Part shown: positions 40,357 through 47,649 of the stretch, piece by piece
Layout of the letters: each line of letters opens with the position of its first letter
Position numbering within the stretch: the stretch's first letter is position 1
Notes under the pieces: model-generated
The model's database searches: none
What the model saw: the letters and a program-made list of their open reading frames with translations, nothing else
What the model was told of the DNA's origin: nothing
Assembly: GCA_963843835.1 (NCBI GenBank)
Contig: CAWJMD010000001.1
Span: 1,054,001-1,118,000, forward strand
Length of the DNA stretch: 64,000 bases
Source of the DNA: CAWJMD01 sp963843835
Lineage (GTDB): Bacteria > Actinomycetota > Actinomycetes > Actinomycetales > CAWJMD01
Reading direction: 5' to 3'
Made by a program: the position numbers and the translations under genes

Positions 40357-42073
40357 GGGAGCGGCGATCGAGCCCCTGCTCGAGAGAATCCGCCAGGAGC
40401 ACGGTCCGCAGGCGCGGATCGTCCATGCCGAGCGTGTGCGCAGCGGGGGGGTCGCGGGGTTCTTCTCCCGCGAGCACTTCGCCGTCACCGTCGAGGTCGA
40501 CCCCGAGGCGGAGCGCGCTGTCGAGCCCGCCCCTGCCCCGGTCCCGGTCCCGGTCCAGGCCCTGACCTCGACCCGGGCCAAGTCCGCCGTACGCCATGGC
40601 ATCGACGCGCTCGTCGCGGCCGCAGAGCAGGAAGAGGCCAGGGAGGCCGCAGTGACCACCGCACACTCGTCGGACCCGGTGCCCGCACTGGTCCCGGCTC
40701 AACGCGCGCCCCGGGACCAGGACGGTGGGCTGCGGGCGGAGCTCGCCCCGACCAGCACCGTCGAACCGGGCGTCGAACCGGACGTCGAGATGGACGAGGC
40801 CCCCGTGCCCTGGACCTTCCCGCGTGCCGAGGACGTCCCTGCGCACCGCCCCGTCTCCACCGAGGGTCCGGCCTTCGCCGCGGTCCTCGAGTCGCTCCAG
40901 CGGGGTGCGTCGGACGTGCCCGCCCCCACCTCGCCGTCCCCGCTCGACGAGCACGCACCGATCCCCTTCCCCTCCGACATGACGGAGCAGGTCATCACGC
41001 CCGACGAGCCCGTCCACGTCGCCCAGCTCGCCCACCCCCAGGACATGGCCGAGCTCGCGCTCGCACCCGACGACCGGCCGGCCCTGTACGAGGGCAAGCG
41101 CTGGCGCGACCGGACCAGCGCCGGACGGCGTGCGCTGCCGGTCCCGCCCAGGGCACCGGCCACTCCCGTCGCGGGCTCCCCGATGCCGCCCCAGGCGACG
41201 ACGCCGCCGACCACACCGGCGGCCGCCCCGACAGAGGTGCCCACCGCCGCACCTGCCCCGACCGCGGCGCCGACAGCATCGACGCCGGAGCCCTCGCCGA
41301 TGACGCGCCGCGAGCTGCGGGCGCGGCGGGCAGCCGCCGGCCACGACCAGGGACCGGCCGCCCCCGCCGCCCCCGCCGCCCCGTCGATCCCGTCGATCCC
41401 GTCGATCACCTCGACCCCGTCGACCCCGGCCCAGCGGCCCGCGCATCCGTTCGCCGGGCTCGGCCTGCCCGAGCACCTCGTGAGCCGCCTCGGCGCCCAC
41501 GCCGGTGCGGCCGAGCTCGTCGACCTGCTGGCCGAGCTGCCCGTCGCCGAGGCGGTTCCGCCGCGTGCCGGGCACCTCGTCGCGGTGGTCGGCGAGCGCG
41601 AGGCAGCCCTCACCGAGGCGCGCGCCATCGCCGAGGAGCTGCGGCTCGGTCGGGACGCCGTCGTGGTGGCCGGCCGAGGTGGCCTCGTCACCACAGACCA
41701 GGCCCGCACCTGCGCAGCCACGGTGCGGCTGGGCGAGGTCCCGGCGGTCGTGGTCGTGGAGTCGGACCTCGGGTCGGACCAGACGTGGACCCGCCAGATG
41801 CTGCGTGCGCTGACCCCGGACCAGGTGGTCGCGGTCGTCGACGCGACGCGCCGCCCCGGCGACACCGCGGCGTGGCTCCAGAGCCTCGCCGTCCGCGGCT
41901 TCGACGTCGGGTCGGTGCGGGCACACCGCGTCGCCGCGACGGGTGAGCCGGGGGCCGTGCTGGGTCTCGGCGTCGCCGTGGCCAGCGTGGACGGTCGGAC
42001 GGCCTCACCGCGCGAGTGGGCGGCGGTGCTGCTCGACCGCGTGCAGAGGCGGGCCCTCGAAGGAGGCGCGTGA
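40340..42073 (+). CDS. flhF: FlhF-like protein with a degenerate GTPase domain
   Basis: A 577-residue protein in the flhF position. The N-terminal B domain is recognisable (MRLLLEGAAIEPLLERIRQEHGPQARIVHAERVRSGGVAGFFSREHFAVTVEV). A 320-residue Pro/Ala linker follows, then a C-terminal SRP-GTPase-like domain (about 395-570). Where FlhF should have the P-loop GxxGxGKTT the sequence reads AVVGEREAALTEARA (G418 onward), and neither DTAG nor TKxD is present. The fold seems kept (VVVAGRGGLVTTDQARTCA, PDQVVAVVDATRRPGDTAAWLQSLAVRGFDVGSVRAHRV) but GTP binding is unlikely. FlhF normally sets flagellar number and place. Confidence 0.75.
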   Translation: MRLLLEGAAIEPLLERIRQEHGPQARIVHAERVRSGGVAGFFSREHFAVTVEVDPEAERAVEPAPAPVPVPVQALTSTRAKSAVRHGIDALVAAAEQEEAREAAVTTAHSSDPVPALVPAQRAPRDQDGGLRAELAPTSTVEPGVEPDVEMDEAPVPWTFPRAEDVPAHRPVSTEGPAFAAVLESLQRGASDVPAPTSPSPLDEHAPIPFPSDMTEQVITPDEPVHVAQLAHPQDMAELALAPDDRPALYEGKRWRDRTSAGRRALPVPPRAPATPVAGSPMPPQATTPPTTPAAAPTEVPTAAPAPTAAPTASTPEPSPMTRRELRARRAAAGHDQGPAAPAAPAAPSIPSIPSITSTPSTPAQRPAHPFAGLGLPEHLVSRLGAHAGAAELVDLLAELPVAEAVPPRAGHLVAVVGEREAALTEARAIAEELRLGRDAVVVAGRGGLVTTDQARTCAATVRLGEVPAVVVVESDLGSDQTWTRQMLRALTPDQVVAVVDATRRPGDTAAWLQSLAVRGFDVGSVRAHRVAATGEPGAVLGLGVAVASVDGRTASPREWAAVLLDRVQRRALEGGA

Positions 42074-42327
42074 TGAACTTCGGAATGGTCGCCATGATCG
42101 CGACCGTGCTCGCGGGGCCGGCGCTGCTGGCCTTCGCGGACGGGCGGATGGGGCCGGACCAGGTCGGCGTGCGGGTGCTGCTCGCCGTCGTGGCCGCCGT
42201 GGTGGCCGAGGGGCTGGCTCGGCGCTTCGTCACCGCGGTCCGGCCGCTGCCCGTCCGGCAGTCCACGACCTCACCCGAGACAGGGGCCGAGGGCGCCTCG
42301 CAACAGCGGCGCGCTGACGGCGCCTGA
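42073..42327 (+). CDS. small membrane protein in the flhF-csrA gap
   Basis: An 84-residue protein, ATG sharing bases with the flhF stop (TGATG). Two hydrophobic stretches (MVAMIATVLAGPALLAFA and VRVLLAVVAAVVAEGLARRF) suggest a membrane hairpin, followed by a polar Ser/Thr/Gln tail. No family is recognised. It occupies the place where flhG, the FlhF partner, is often found, but has no MinD-like motif. Confidence 0.6.
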   Translation: MNFGMVAMIATVLAGPALLAFADGRMGPDQVGVRVLLAVVAAVVAEGLARRFVTAVRPLPVRQSTTSPETGAEGASQQRRADGA

Positions 42328-42350
42328 CGGCTCGCGCGCACGTCACCCCC

Positions 42351-42356
42351 TATGCT
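42351..42356 (+). promoter_or_regulatory. candidate -10 element for csrA
   Basis: TATGCT at 42351-42356, seven bases before GTG 42363, so the start codon would be the first transcribed codon. No convincing -35 is seen. The csrA gene would then have its own vegetative promoter apart from the FliA regulon. Confidence 0.45.
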
Positions 42357-42362
42357 CGGCGG

Positions 42363-42716
42363 GTGCTGGTCCTGACGCGTCGTGCCGGTGAGAGCGTCAT
42401 CATCGGCGACGAGGTCGTGGTCACGGTCGTCGAGGTGCGTGGCGACGTGGTCCGCCTCGGCATCCAAGCCCCCCGCGAGGTGAAGGTCCATCGCGAGGAG
42501 GTCTACCGCGCCGTCGGCGAGGCCAACGCCGCCGCGGCACGCAGCTCCGATGACGACATCGCCCGCCTGACCCAGTCCCTGCGACCTCCCGGTCCCGGTG
42601 GTTCGACGGGCCCGGCCGCAGGCCCCGGTGCCGCACCCACCCCGGCACCCGGTCCCACCCCGGGGCCGCGGCCGGCGCCCGCGCGCCCGCGGCCGCAGCC
42701 GCCGGAGTCCTCATGA
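42363..42716 (+). CDS. csrA: carbon storage regulator CsrA (with Pro-rich tail)
   Basis: A 117-residue protein. The first 60 residues are a complete CsrA (MLVLTRRAGESVIIGDEVVVTVVEVRGDVVRLGIQAPREVKVHREEVYRAV), including the RNA-contacting first strand with R6/R7 and the REVxVxREE region. The rest is a Pro/Gly-rich extension of about 45 residues that normal CsrA lacks. CsrA dimers bind GGA motifs and block translation. The likely target is fliC (hairpin at 14749), and the likely antagonist is FliW at the other end of the locus. Confidence 0.92.
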   Translation: MLVLTRRAGESVIIGDEVVVTVVEVRGDVVRLGIQAPREVKVHREEVYRAVGEANAAAARSSDDDIARLTQSLRPPGPGGSTGPAAGPGAAPTPAPGPTPGPRPAPARPRPQPPESS

Positions 42717-43585
42717 GCCGAGTCGCCCTCACCGGGGTGGCCGGCAAGCTCGGGCAGGCCGTTGCCCGCCACCTCACCGAGTCCGGGTGGACCGTGCTGG
42801 GCCTGGACCAGCACCGACCCGACGACGTCGTGGGGGAGTTCGTGCAGGTCGACCTCACCGACTACGCCCAGGTCGCCGAGGTGATCGGCGGGCACGTCGA
42901 CGAGCACGAGGCGGTCGACGCGGTCGTGCACCTCGCCGCGGTGCCGGCTCCTGGCCTGCGGTCGAACTCGGCGACCTTCGCCAACAACGCCCCGGCCACC
43001 TGGAACGTCTTCGCGGCGTCGCGGGCCGCCGGGATCAAGCGCATCGTGTGGGCGTCCAGCGAGACCGTGCTCGGGCTTCCGTTCGACGTCCCTCCGCCCT
43101 ACGTGCCGGTGGACGAGGAGTACGCCCCTCGGCCCGAGTCGACGTACTCCATGGTCAAGGCGCTCGAGGAGGAGATGGCGCGCCACTTCTGCCGCTGGGA
43201 CCCGGAGCTCGTGATGGTCGGCCTGCGCTTCTCCAACGTGATGGACCCCGAGGACTACGCGCAGTTCCCGTCGTTCGACGCCGACCCGGACCTGCGGCGC
43301 TGGAACCTGTGGGGCTACATCGACGCCCGCGACGGTGCCCAGGCCGTGCGCCGCGGGCTGGAGCACCAGGTGCCCGGGGCCGACGTGTTCGTGATCGCCA
43401 ACGCCGACACCGTGATGAGCCGCTCCAGCGCCGAGCTCGTCGCGGAGGTGTACCCGGGCGTCGAGGTGCGGCGCGAGCTGGGCGAGCACGAGACGTTGCT
43501 CTGCATCGACAAGGCCCGCCGCGTGCTCGGTTACGAACCGGAGCACTCCTGGCGCGACGAGGTCGGCGCAGCGCACCGGAGTTGA
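42713..43585 (+). CDS. NAD(P)-dependent epimerase/dehydratase family protein
   Basis: A 290-residue extended short-chain dehydrogenase. It has a Rossmann start with a slightly altered glycine motif (VALTGVAGKLGQAVARHL, G-x-x-G-x-x-G), the strand-ending DL at residue 45, the active-site Tyr-x-x-x-Lys in STYSMVKALEEEMA, and the nucleotide-sugar-type LRFSNVMDPEDYAQFP. The substrate is unknown; NDP-sugar epimerases are the closest well-known relatives. The ATG overlaps the csrA stop (ATGA), yet function gives no link to flagella, unless it feeds glycan modification. Confidence 0.8.
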   Translation: MSRVALTGVAGKLGQAVARHLTESGWTVLGLDQHRPDDVVGEFVQVDLTDYAQVAEVIGGHVDEHEAVDAVVHLAAVPAPGLRSNSATFANNAPATWNVFAASRAAGIKRIVWASSETVLGLPFDVPPPYVPVDEEYAPRPESTYSMVKALEEEMARHFCRWDPELVMVGLRFSNVMDPEDYAQFPSFDADPDLRRWNLWGYIDARDGAQAVRRGLEHQVPGADVFVIANADTVMSRSSAELVAEVYPGVEVRRELGEHETLLCIDKARRVLGYEPEHSWRDEVGAAHRS

Positions 43586-43632
43586 CTCCCATACCCCTGG
43601 GGGGTTACTCTCATATACCCCCTAGGAGTATG
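43582..43632 (+). promoter_or_regulatory. csoR promoter with two CsoR-type operators
   Basis: TTGACT at 43582-43587 and TACTCT at 43606-43611 (18-base spacer) make a promoter. One pseudo-palindrome, ATACCCCTGGGGGGTTA (43591-43607), lies in the spacer. A second, from CATA at 43612 to TATG at 43632 centred on CCTAGG, covers the expected start point. Both have the TACCCC/GGGGTA form of copper-sensing CsoR operators. Confidence 0.75.
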
Positions 43633-43641
43633 CGAGGCCCC

Positions 43642-43935
43642 ATGGACACGAGCGCACCCGGCTACGCGCACAGCAAGGACGCGCACCTCAAGCGGCTGCG
43701 CCGTGTCGAGGGACAGGTCCGCGGTCTGCAGCGGCAGGTCGAGAGCGACACCTACTGCATCGACGTGCTGACCCAGGTGTCCGCAGCCACGAAGGCCCTC
43801 GAGGCCTTCGCGCTCGCCCTGCTCGAGGAGCACCTGAGGCACTGCGTGACCGACGCCATCCAGGTGGGTGGCCAGGAGGCGGAGGACAAGGTCAAGGAGG
43901 CCTCCGCCGCCATCGCCCGGCTGGTCCGGTCCTGA
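43642..43935 (+). CDS. csoR: copper-sensing transcriptional repressor CsoR
   Basis: A 97-residue all-helical repressor of the CsoR/RcnR family. It has HLKRLRRVEGQVRGLQRQVESDTYCIDVLTQVSAATKALEAFALALLEEHLRHCV. The Cu(I) ligands Cys-His-Cys are all present: C in YCIDV, H in EEHLR and C in HCV, with the H-x-x-x-C spacing of true copper sensors. It should leave DNA when Cu(I) binds. ATG 43642 has GAGG upstream; ATG 43630 would add four residues. It controls itself and the genes that follow through the operators just upstream. Confidence 0.93.
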   Translation: MDTSAPGYAHSKDAHLKRLRRVEGQVRGLQRQVESDTYCIDVLTQVSAATKALEAFALALLEEHLRHCVTDAIQVGGQEAEDKVKEASAAIARLVRS

Positions 43936-44012
43936 CCCGGTCGCCGATCGAGACTCAATCGACAACCCCTGACCAGCAGGCAGTTCCAGCAACGAGCAAA
44001 CGGGAGAACGAG

Positions 44013-44228
44013 ATGACCATCGCGACCTACACCGTCACCGGCATGACCTGCGGGCACTGCACGTCGGCCGTCACCGAGGAGCTGACGAAGCTGCCGACAG
44101 TGACTGACGTGGCCATCGACCTGGTCGCCGGCGGGGCCTCCAGCGTGACCGTCACCTCGACCGAGCCGCTCGATGCGGCCGCCGTCCGTGAAGCGGTCGA
44201 CGAGGCGGGGTACGAGGTCGTCGCGTGA
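44013..44228 (+). CDS. copZ: copper chaperone CopZ (HMA domain)
   Basis: A 71-residue single heavy-metal-associated domain with the Cu(I)-binding GMTCGHCTSAVTEEL loop (MxCxxC) and the typical ending VREAVDEAGYEVV. It carries copper to the CopA ATPase in the cytoplasm. It starts at ATG 44013 after GGGAGAA, and overlaps the next gene by GTGA. Confidence 0.93.
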   Translation: MTIATYTVTGMTCGHCTSAVTEELTKLPTVTDVAIDLVAGGASSVTVTSTEPLDAAAVREAVDEAGYEVVA

Positions 44229-45163
44229 CGACGGCCACCGGACGGTCGCGCCGCCCCGAGCTGCCCACGTGGGCACGGCTCGGCGCGTACGCGCTCGCTG
44301 TCACGGTGGCGTTCGGCGTGGCGTACGGCGCCGGGGCGGCGGTCGGACCCGGGGTCGCCGAGACCACCGGCGGCCACGACGAGAGCGGCCCTGCGGGCGG
44401 CGACGACCCCCACGCCGGCGCCGGGGACGGTGAGGCCGCCCACGTCGACGGCCTGGCCGTGGCGCAGGACGGCTACACGCTGGTCGTCGACCGGGCCACC
44501 CTGCCCTCGGGCTCGGCCGTCCCGTTCCGCTTCGCCGTCACCGGCCCCGACGGCGAGCGCGTCACCGACGTCGAGGTGGAGCACGAGAAGCCGCTGCACC
44601 TGGTCGTCGTGCGCCGTGACGCCGCCGAGTACCAGCACGTGCACCCGACGCTCGGCACCGACGGATGGTGGTCGGTGCAGCTCGACCTCGGCTCGGGTGG
44701 CACGTACCGCGCCCTCGCCGACCTCACGCCCGCCGGGGGCCCGGCCCTCGTGCTCGGATCCGACGTGCAGGTGCCGGGCACCTACGAGCCGGTCTCCCTG
44801 CCGGCCCCCGGTACCGCGGTCTCCGTCGACGGGTACGACGTGTCGCTGTCCCCGGCACACGAGCCGGCCCCCGGGCAGGAGGTCGAGCTGACCTTCACGA
44901 TCACCCGGGACGGCGTGCCGGTCGAGGACCTCGACCCGTACCTCGGCTCCTATGGGCACCTGGTCTCCCTGCGCGCCGGGGACCTCGCCTACCTGCACAC
45001 GCACCCGACGCGTGAGGCCGTCACCGGTCAGGCCGGCGGACCGGAGGTCGCGTTCGAGACAACCTTCCCCAGCGCAGGGGCCTACCGCCTCTACCTGGAC
45101 TTCTCCGCCGGTGGCAGCCTCCACACGGCGGAGCTCACGGTCGATGTGAGGAGCTCGCGATGA
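44225..45163 (+). CDS. membrane-anchored extracytoplasmic protein of the copper cassette, function unknown
   Basis: A 312-residue protein: an N-terminal membrane helix (WARLGAYALAVTVAFGVAYGAGAAVG), a His/Asp/Gly-rich linker (GGHDESGPAGGDDPHAGAGDGEAAHVDG), and two Ig-like beta domains. Each domain has a related His motif, YQHVHPTLG near residue 140 and YLHTHPTREA near 260. The pairs of histidines next to a membrane anchor and between copZ and copA suggest metal binding outside the cell. No Cys or Met-rich CopC-type site is seen. It overlaps both neighbours by four bases. Confidence 0.65.
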   Translation: MTTATGRSRRPELPTWARLGAYALAVTVAFGVAYGAGAAVGPGVAETTGGHDESGPAGGDDPHAGAGDGEAAHVDGLAVAQDGYTLVVDRATLPSGSAVPFRFAVTGPDGERVTDVEVEHEKPLHLVVVRRDAAEYQHVHPTLGTDGWWSVQLDLGSGGTYRALADLTPAGGPALVLGSDVQVPGTYEPVSLPAPGTAVSVDGYDVSLSPAHEPAPGQEVELTFTITRDGVPVEDLDPYLGSYGHLVSLRAGDLAYLHTHPTREAVTGQAGGPEVAFETTFPSAGAYRLYLDFSAGGSLHTAELTVDVRSSR

Positions 45164-47451
45164 CCACCGCACCAGCACGCCACGACTCCGACGACCTGAG
45201 CGTCGACCTGGCCATCGGCGGCATGACCTGCGCCTCCTGCGCGGCCAGGGTCGAGAAGAAGCTCAACCGCATGGACGGCGTGACAGCCACCGTCAACTAC
45301 TCGACCGAGAAGGCGCGCGTCTCGTACCCGCCGGCCCTCAGCGTGGAAGACCTCGTGGCCACCGTCGAGGCGACGGGCTACACGGCCGTCGCGCCACCCG
45401 AGCCCGTGGTGGACCCGGCGTCGGGTCCGACCGAGCGGGCGGGTGGCCCCGAGGCGGTCGCCGAGGCGGACCCGACCGCGGAGCTGCGCCGGCGGCTCTG
45501 GGTGAGCGCGAGCCTGTCGGTACCGCTCGTCCTGCTGTCGATGGTTCCCCTGCTGCAGTTCGACTACTGGCAGTGGCTCTCCCTGACCCTGGCCGCGCCG
45601 GTCGTGGTGTGGGGGGCGCTGCCCTTCCACCGCGCCGCCTGGACGAACCTGCGACATGCCGCGGTGACCATGGACACCCTGATCAGCGTCGGCGTAACGG
45701 CTGCCTTCGGCTGGTCCTTGTACGCGCTCTTCCTCGGCGGGGCCGGCGAGCCGGGGATGACCATGGACTTCACCCTGCTGCCGTCGCGAGGTGGTGGCGG
45801 GGAGGAGATCTACCTCGAGGTGGCGGCAGGCGTCACCACCTTCCTCCTGGCCGGACGACTGGCGGAGGCCCGGGCCAAGCGGGCCTCGGGCGCTGCCCTG
45901 CGCTCCCTCCTCGACCTCGGCGCCAAGGACGTCGGCGTGCTGCGGGACGGCCGGGAGCAGCGCGTGCCGGTCGACCAGCTCGTCGTCGGCGACGAGTTCG
46001 TGGTGCGCCCGGGGGAGAAGGTGGCGACGGACGGCGTCGTCACCTCCGGAGCCTCGGCGGTCGACGCCTCCATGCTCACCGGCGAGGCGGTGCCCGTCGA
46101 CGTCACCGAGGGCGCCCCGGTCACCGGAGCGACCCTCAACGTCGGGGGCCGCCTGGTCGTGCGCGCCACCCGCGTCGGCTCCGACACCCAGCTCGCGCAG
46201 ATGGCACGGCTGGTCGAGGACGCTCAGAGCGGCAAGGCCGCGGTCCAGCGGCTGGCCGACCGGGTGTCGGCGGTGTTCGTGCCGGTCGTCATCGCGCTGT
46301 CGGTCGCGACCCTCGGGTTCTGGCTGGGCACCGGGGCCGGCACCGAGCTGGCGTTCACCGCGTCCGTGGCCGTGCTGATCATCGCCTGCCCCTGCGCGCT
46401 CGGGCTGGCGACACCGACCGCACTGATGGTCGGGACGGGCCGCGGGGCCCAGCTCGGTGTGCTGATCAAGGGTCCCGAGGTGCTGGAGTCGACCCGTGCC
46501 GTCGACACAGTGGTCCTGGACAAGACCGGCACCGTCACCACAGGACGCATGACCGCCGTCGACGTCGTGACCGACGACGGCACCGGGGACGACGAGCTGC
46601 TCAGGCTCGCGGGCTCCCTCGAGAGCGCGTCGGAGCACCCGATCGCACGGGCTGTGGCTGCGGCCGCCACCGACCGCCTGGGCTCGGACCTGCCTGCGGT
46701 GGAAGGCTTCTCGAACCACGACGGTCGTGGCGTGACCGGCCGTGTCGACGGGCGGGACGTCGCCGTCGGCAGGCGTGCGTGGGTCACCGAGCAGTACCAG
46801 GGTGCGGACCTGCCGGCCCGTCTGGTGCAGGCCGTCGACGAGGCGGAGAGCGCGGGCCGCACGCCGGTCTGGGTGGGCTGGGACGGCGCCGTCCGTGGCG
46901 TGGTAGTTGTTGCCGACTCACTGAAACCCACTGCGCGCGAAGCGGTCGAGCAGCTGCGGGCCCTCGGCCTGCGCCCCGTGCTCCTCACCGGCGACAACGA
47001 GCGCGCAGCCAGGTCGGTGGCCGAGCAGGTGGGCATCGCCCCGGACGACGTCTTCTCCGAGGTGCTCCCCGCAGGCAAGGTCGACGTCGTGCGACGGCTC
47101 CAGGACGAGGGGCGCGTGGTCGCCATGGTCGGGGACGGCGTCAACGACGCACCGTCGCTCGCCCAGGCGGACCTCGGCCTGGCGATGGGCACCGGAACGG
47201 ACGCGGCCATCCAGGCCAGCGACCTGACCCTCGTGCGTGGGGACCTGCGAGCCGCAGCCGACGCCATCCGCCTCTCGCGAGCCACCCTGCGCACGATCAA
47301 GGGGAACCTGTTCTGGGCCTTCGCCTACAACGTGGCGGCCGTCCCCCTGGCCGCGGCCGGGCTGCTCAACCCGCTGGTGGCGGGGGCCGCGATGGCGTTG
47401 TCGTCCGTGTTCGTCGTCACCAACAGCCTGCGGCTGCGCAGGTTCGCCTGA
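45160..47451 (+). CDS. copA: copper-exporting P1B-type ATPase CopA
   Basis: A 763-residue P-type ATPase. One N-terminal HMA domain has GMTCASCAARVEKK (C24, C27). Then come the membrane helices with the Cu(I) motif CPC (C410, C412) in IIACPCALGLATPTALMVGTGRGAQ, phosphorylation motif DKTGT (D454), the HP motif in ASEHPIARAVA, and MVGDGVNDAPSLAQADLGLAMGTGTD. The TGEAVPVD actuator motif is present as well. All motifs are intact, so it should export Cu(I). It ends the csoR-copZ-copA cassette. Confidence 0.95.
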   Translation: MTTAPARHDSDDLSVDLAIGGMTCASCAARVEKKLNRMDGVTATVNYSTEKARVSYPPALSVEDLVATVEATGYTAVAPPEPVVDPASGPTERAGGPEAVAEADPTAELRRRLWVSASLSVPLVLLSMVPLLQFDYWQWLSLTLAAPVVVWGALPFHRAAWTNLRHAAVTMDTLISVGVTAAFGWSLYALFLGGAGEPGMTMDFTLLPSRGGGGEEIYLEVAAGVTTFLLAGRLAEARAKRASGAALRSLLDLGAKDVGVLRDGREQRVPVDQLVVGDEFVVRPGEKVATDGVVTSGASAVDASMLTGEAVPVDVTEGAPVTGATLNVGGRLVVRATRVGSDTQLAQMARLVEDAQSGKAAVQRLADRVSAVFVPVVIALSVATLGFWLGTGAGTELAFTASVAVLIIACPCALGLATPTALMVGTGRGAQLGVLIKGPEVLESTRAVDTVVLDKTGTVTTGRMTAVDVVTDDGTGDDELLRLAGSLESASEHPIARAVAAAATDRLGSDLPAVEGFSNHDGRGVTGRVDGRDVAVGRRAWVTEQYQGADLPARLVQAVDEAESAGRTPVWVGWDGAVRGVVVVADSLKPTAREAVEQLRALGLRPVLLTGDNERAARSVAEQVGIAPDDVFSEVLPAGKVDVVRRLQDEGRVVAMVGDGVNDAPSLAQADLGLAMGTGTDAAIQASDLTLVRGDLRAAADAIRLSRATLRTIKGNLFWAFAYNVAAVPLAAAGLLNPLVAGAAMALSSVFVVTNSLRLRRFA

Positions 47452-47521
47452 GCGGGTGGATCGGGAGCCCGCCCAGCGCTGTTACGCTGGGTCGGCGACG
47501 GCGTTCCTGCCGTCAAACTCC

Positions 47522-47605
47522 CGCGGGCGAGCTGCCCGCGAGGTCGCTCCCCTGAAACACCTCGAGCGCGACAGCGCTCCACGGTGGCCTGCCGACCGGC
47601 AGGCC
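47522..47605 (+). promoter_or_regulatory. structured leader of the DEAD-box helicase gene
   Basis: Two perfect hairpins: 7-bp arms at 47522-47528 and 47534-47540, and 8-bp arms at 47586-47593 and 47598-47605 with loop GACC. They lie in a 198-base gap before the helicase ATG, behind a possible -10 (TTACGCT near 47483). A short open frame ending LYRNGVVV stops at 47650 and overlaps the helicase ATG (TGATG). A regulated 5' UTR or leader peptide is possible. Confidence 0.5.
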
Positions 47606-47649
47606 CCGTCCAGGTTGCGGCCGCTCTACCGCAACGGAGTCGTTGTCTG

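Noticed and set aside
38059..40659. An 866-codon minus-strand open frame opposite flhA
   Set aside because: Antisense to all FlhA signature motifs; no recognisable domain.
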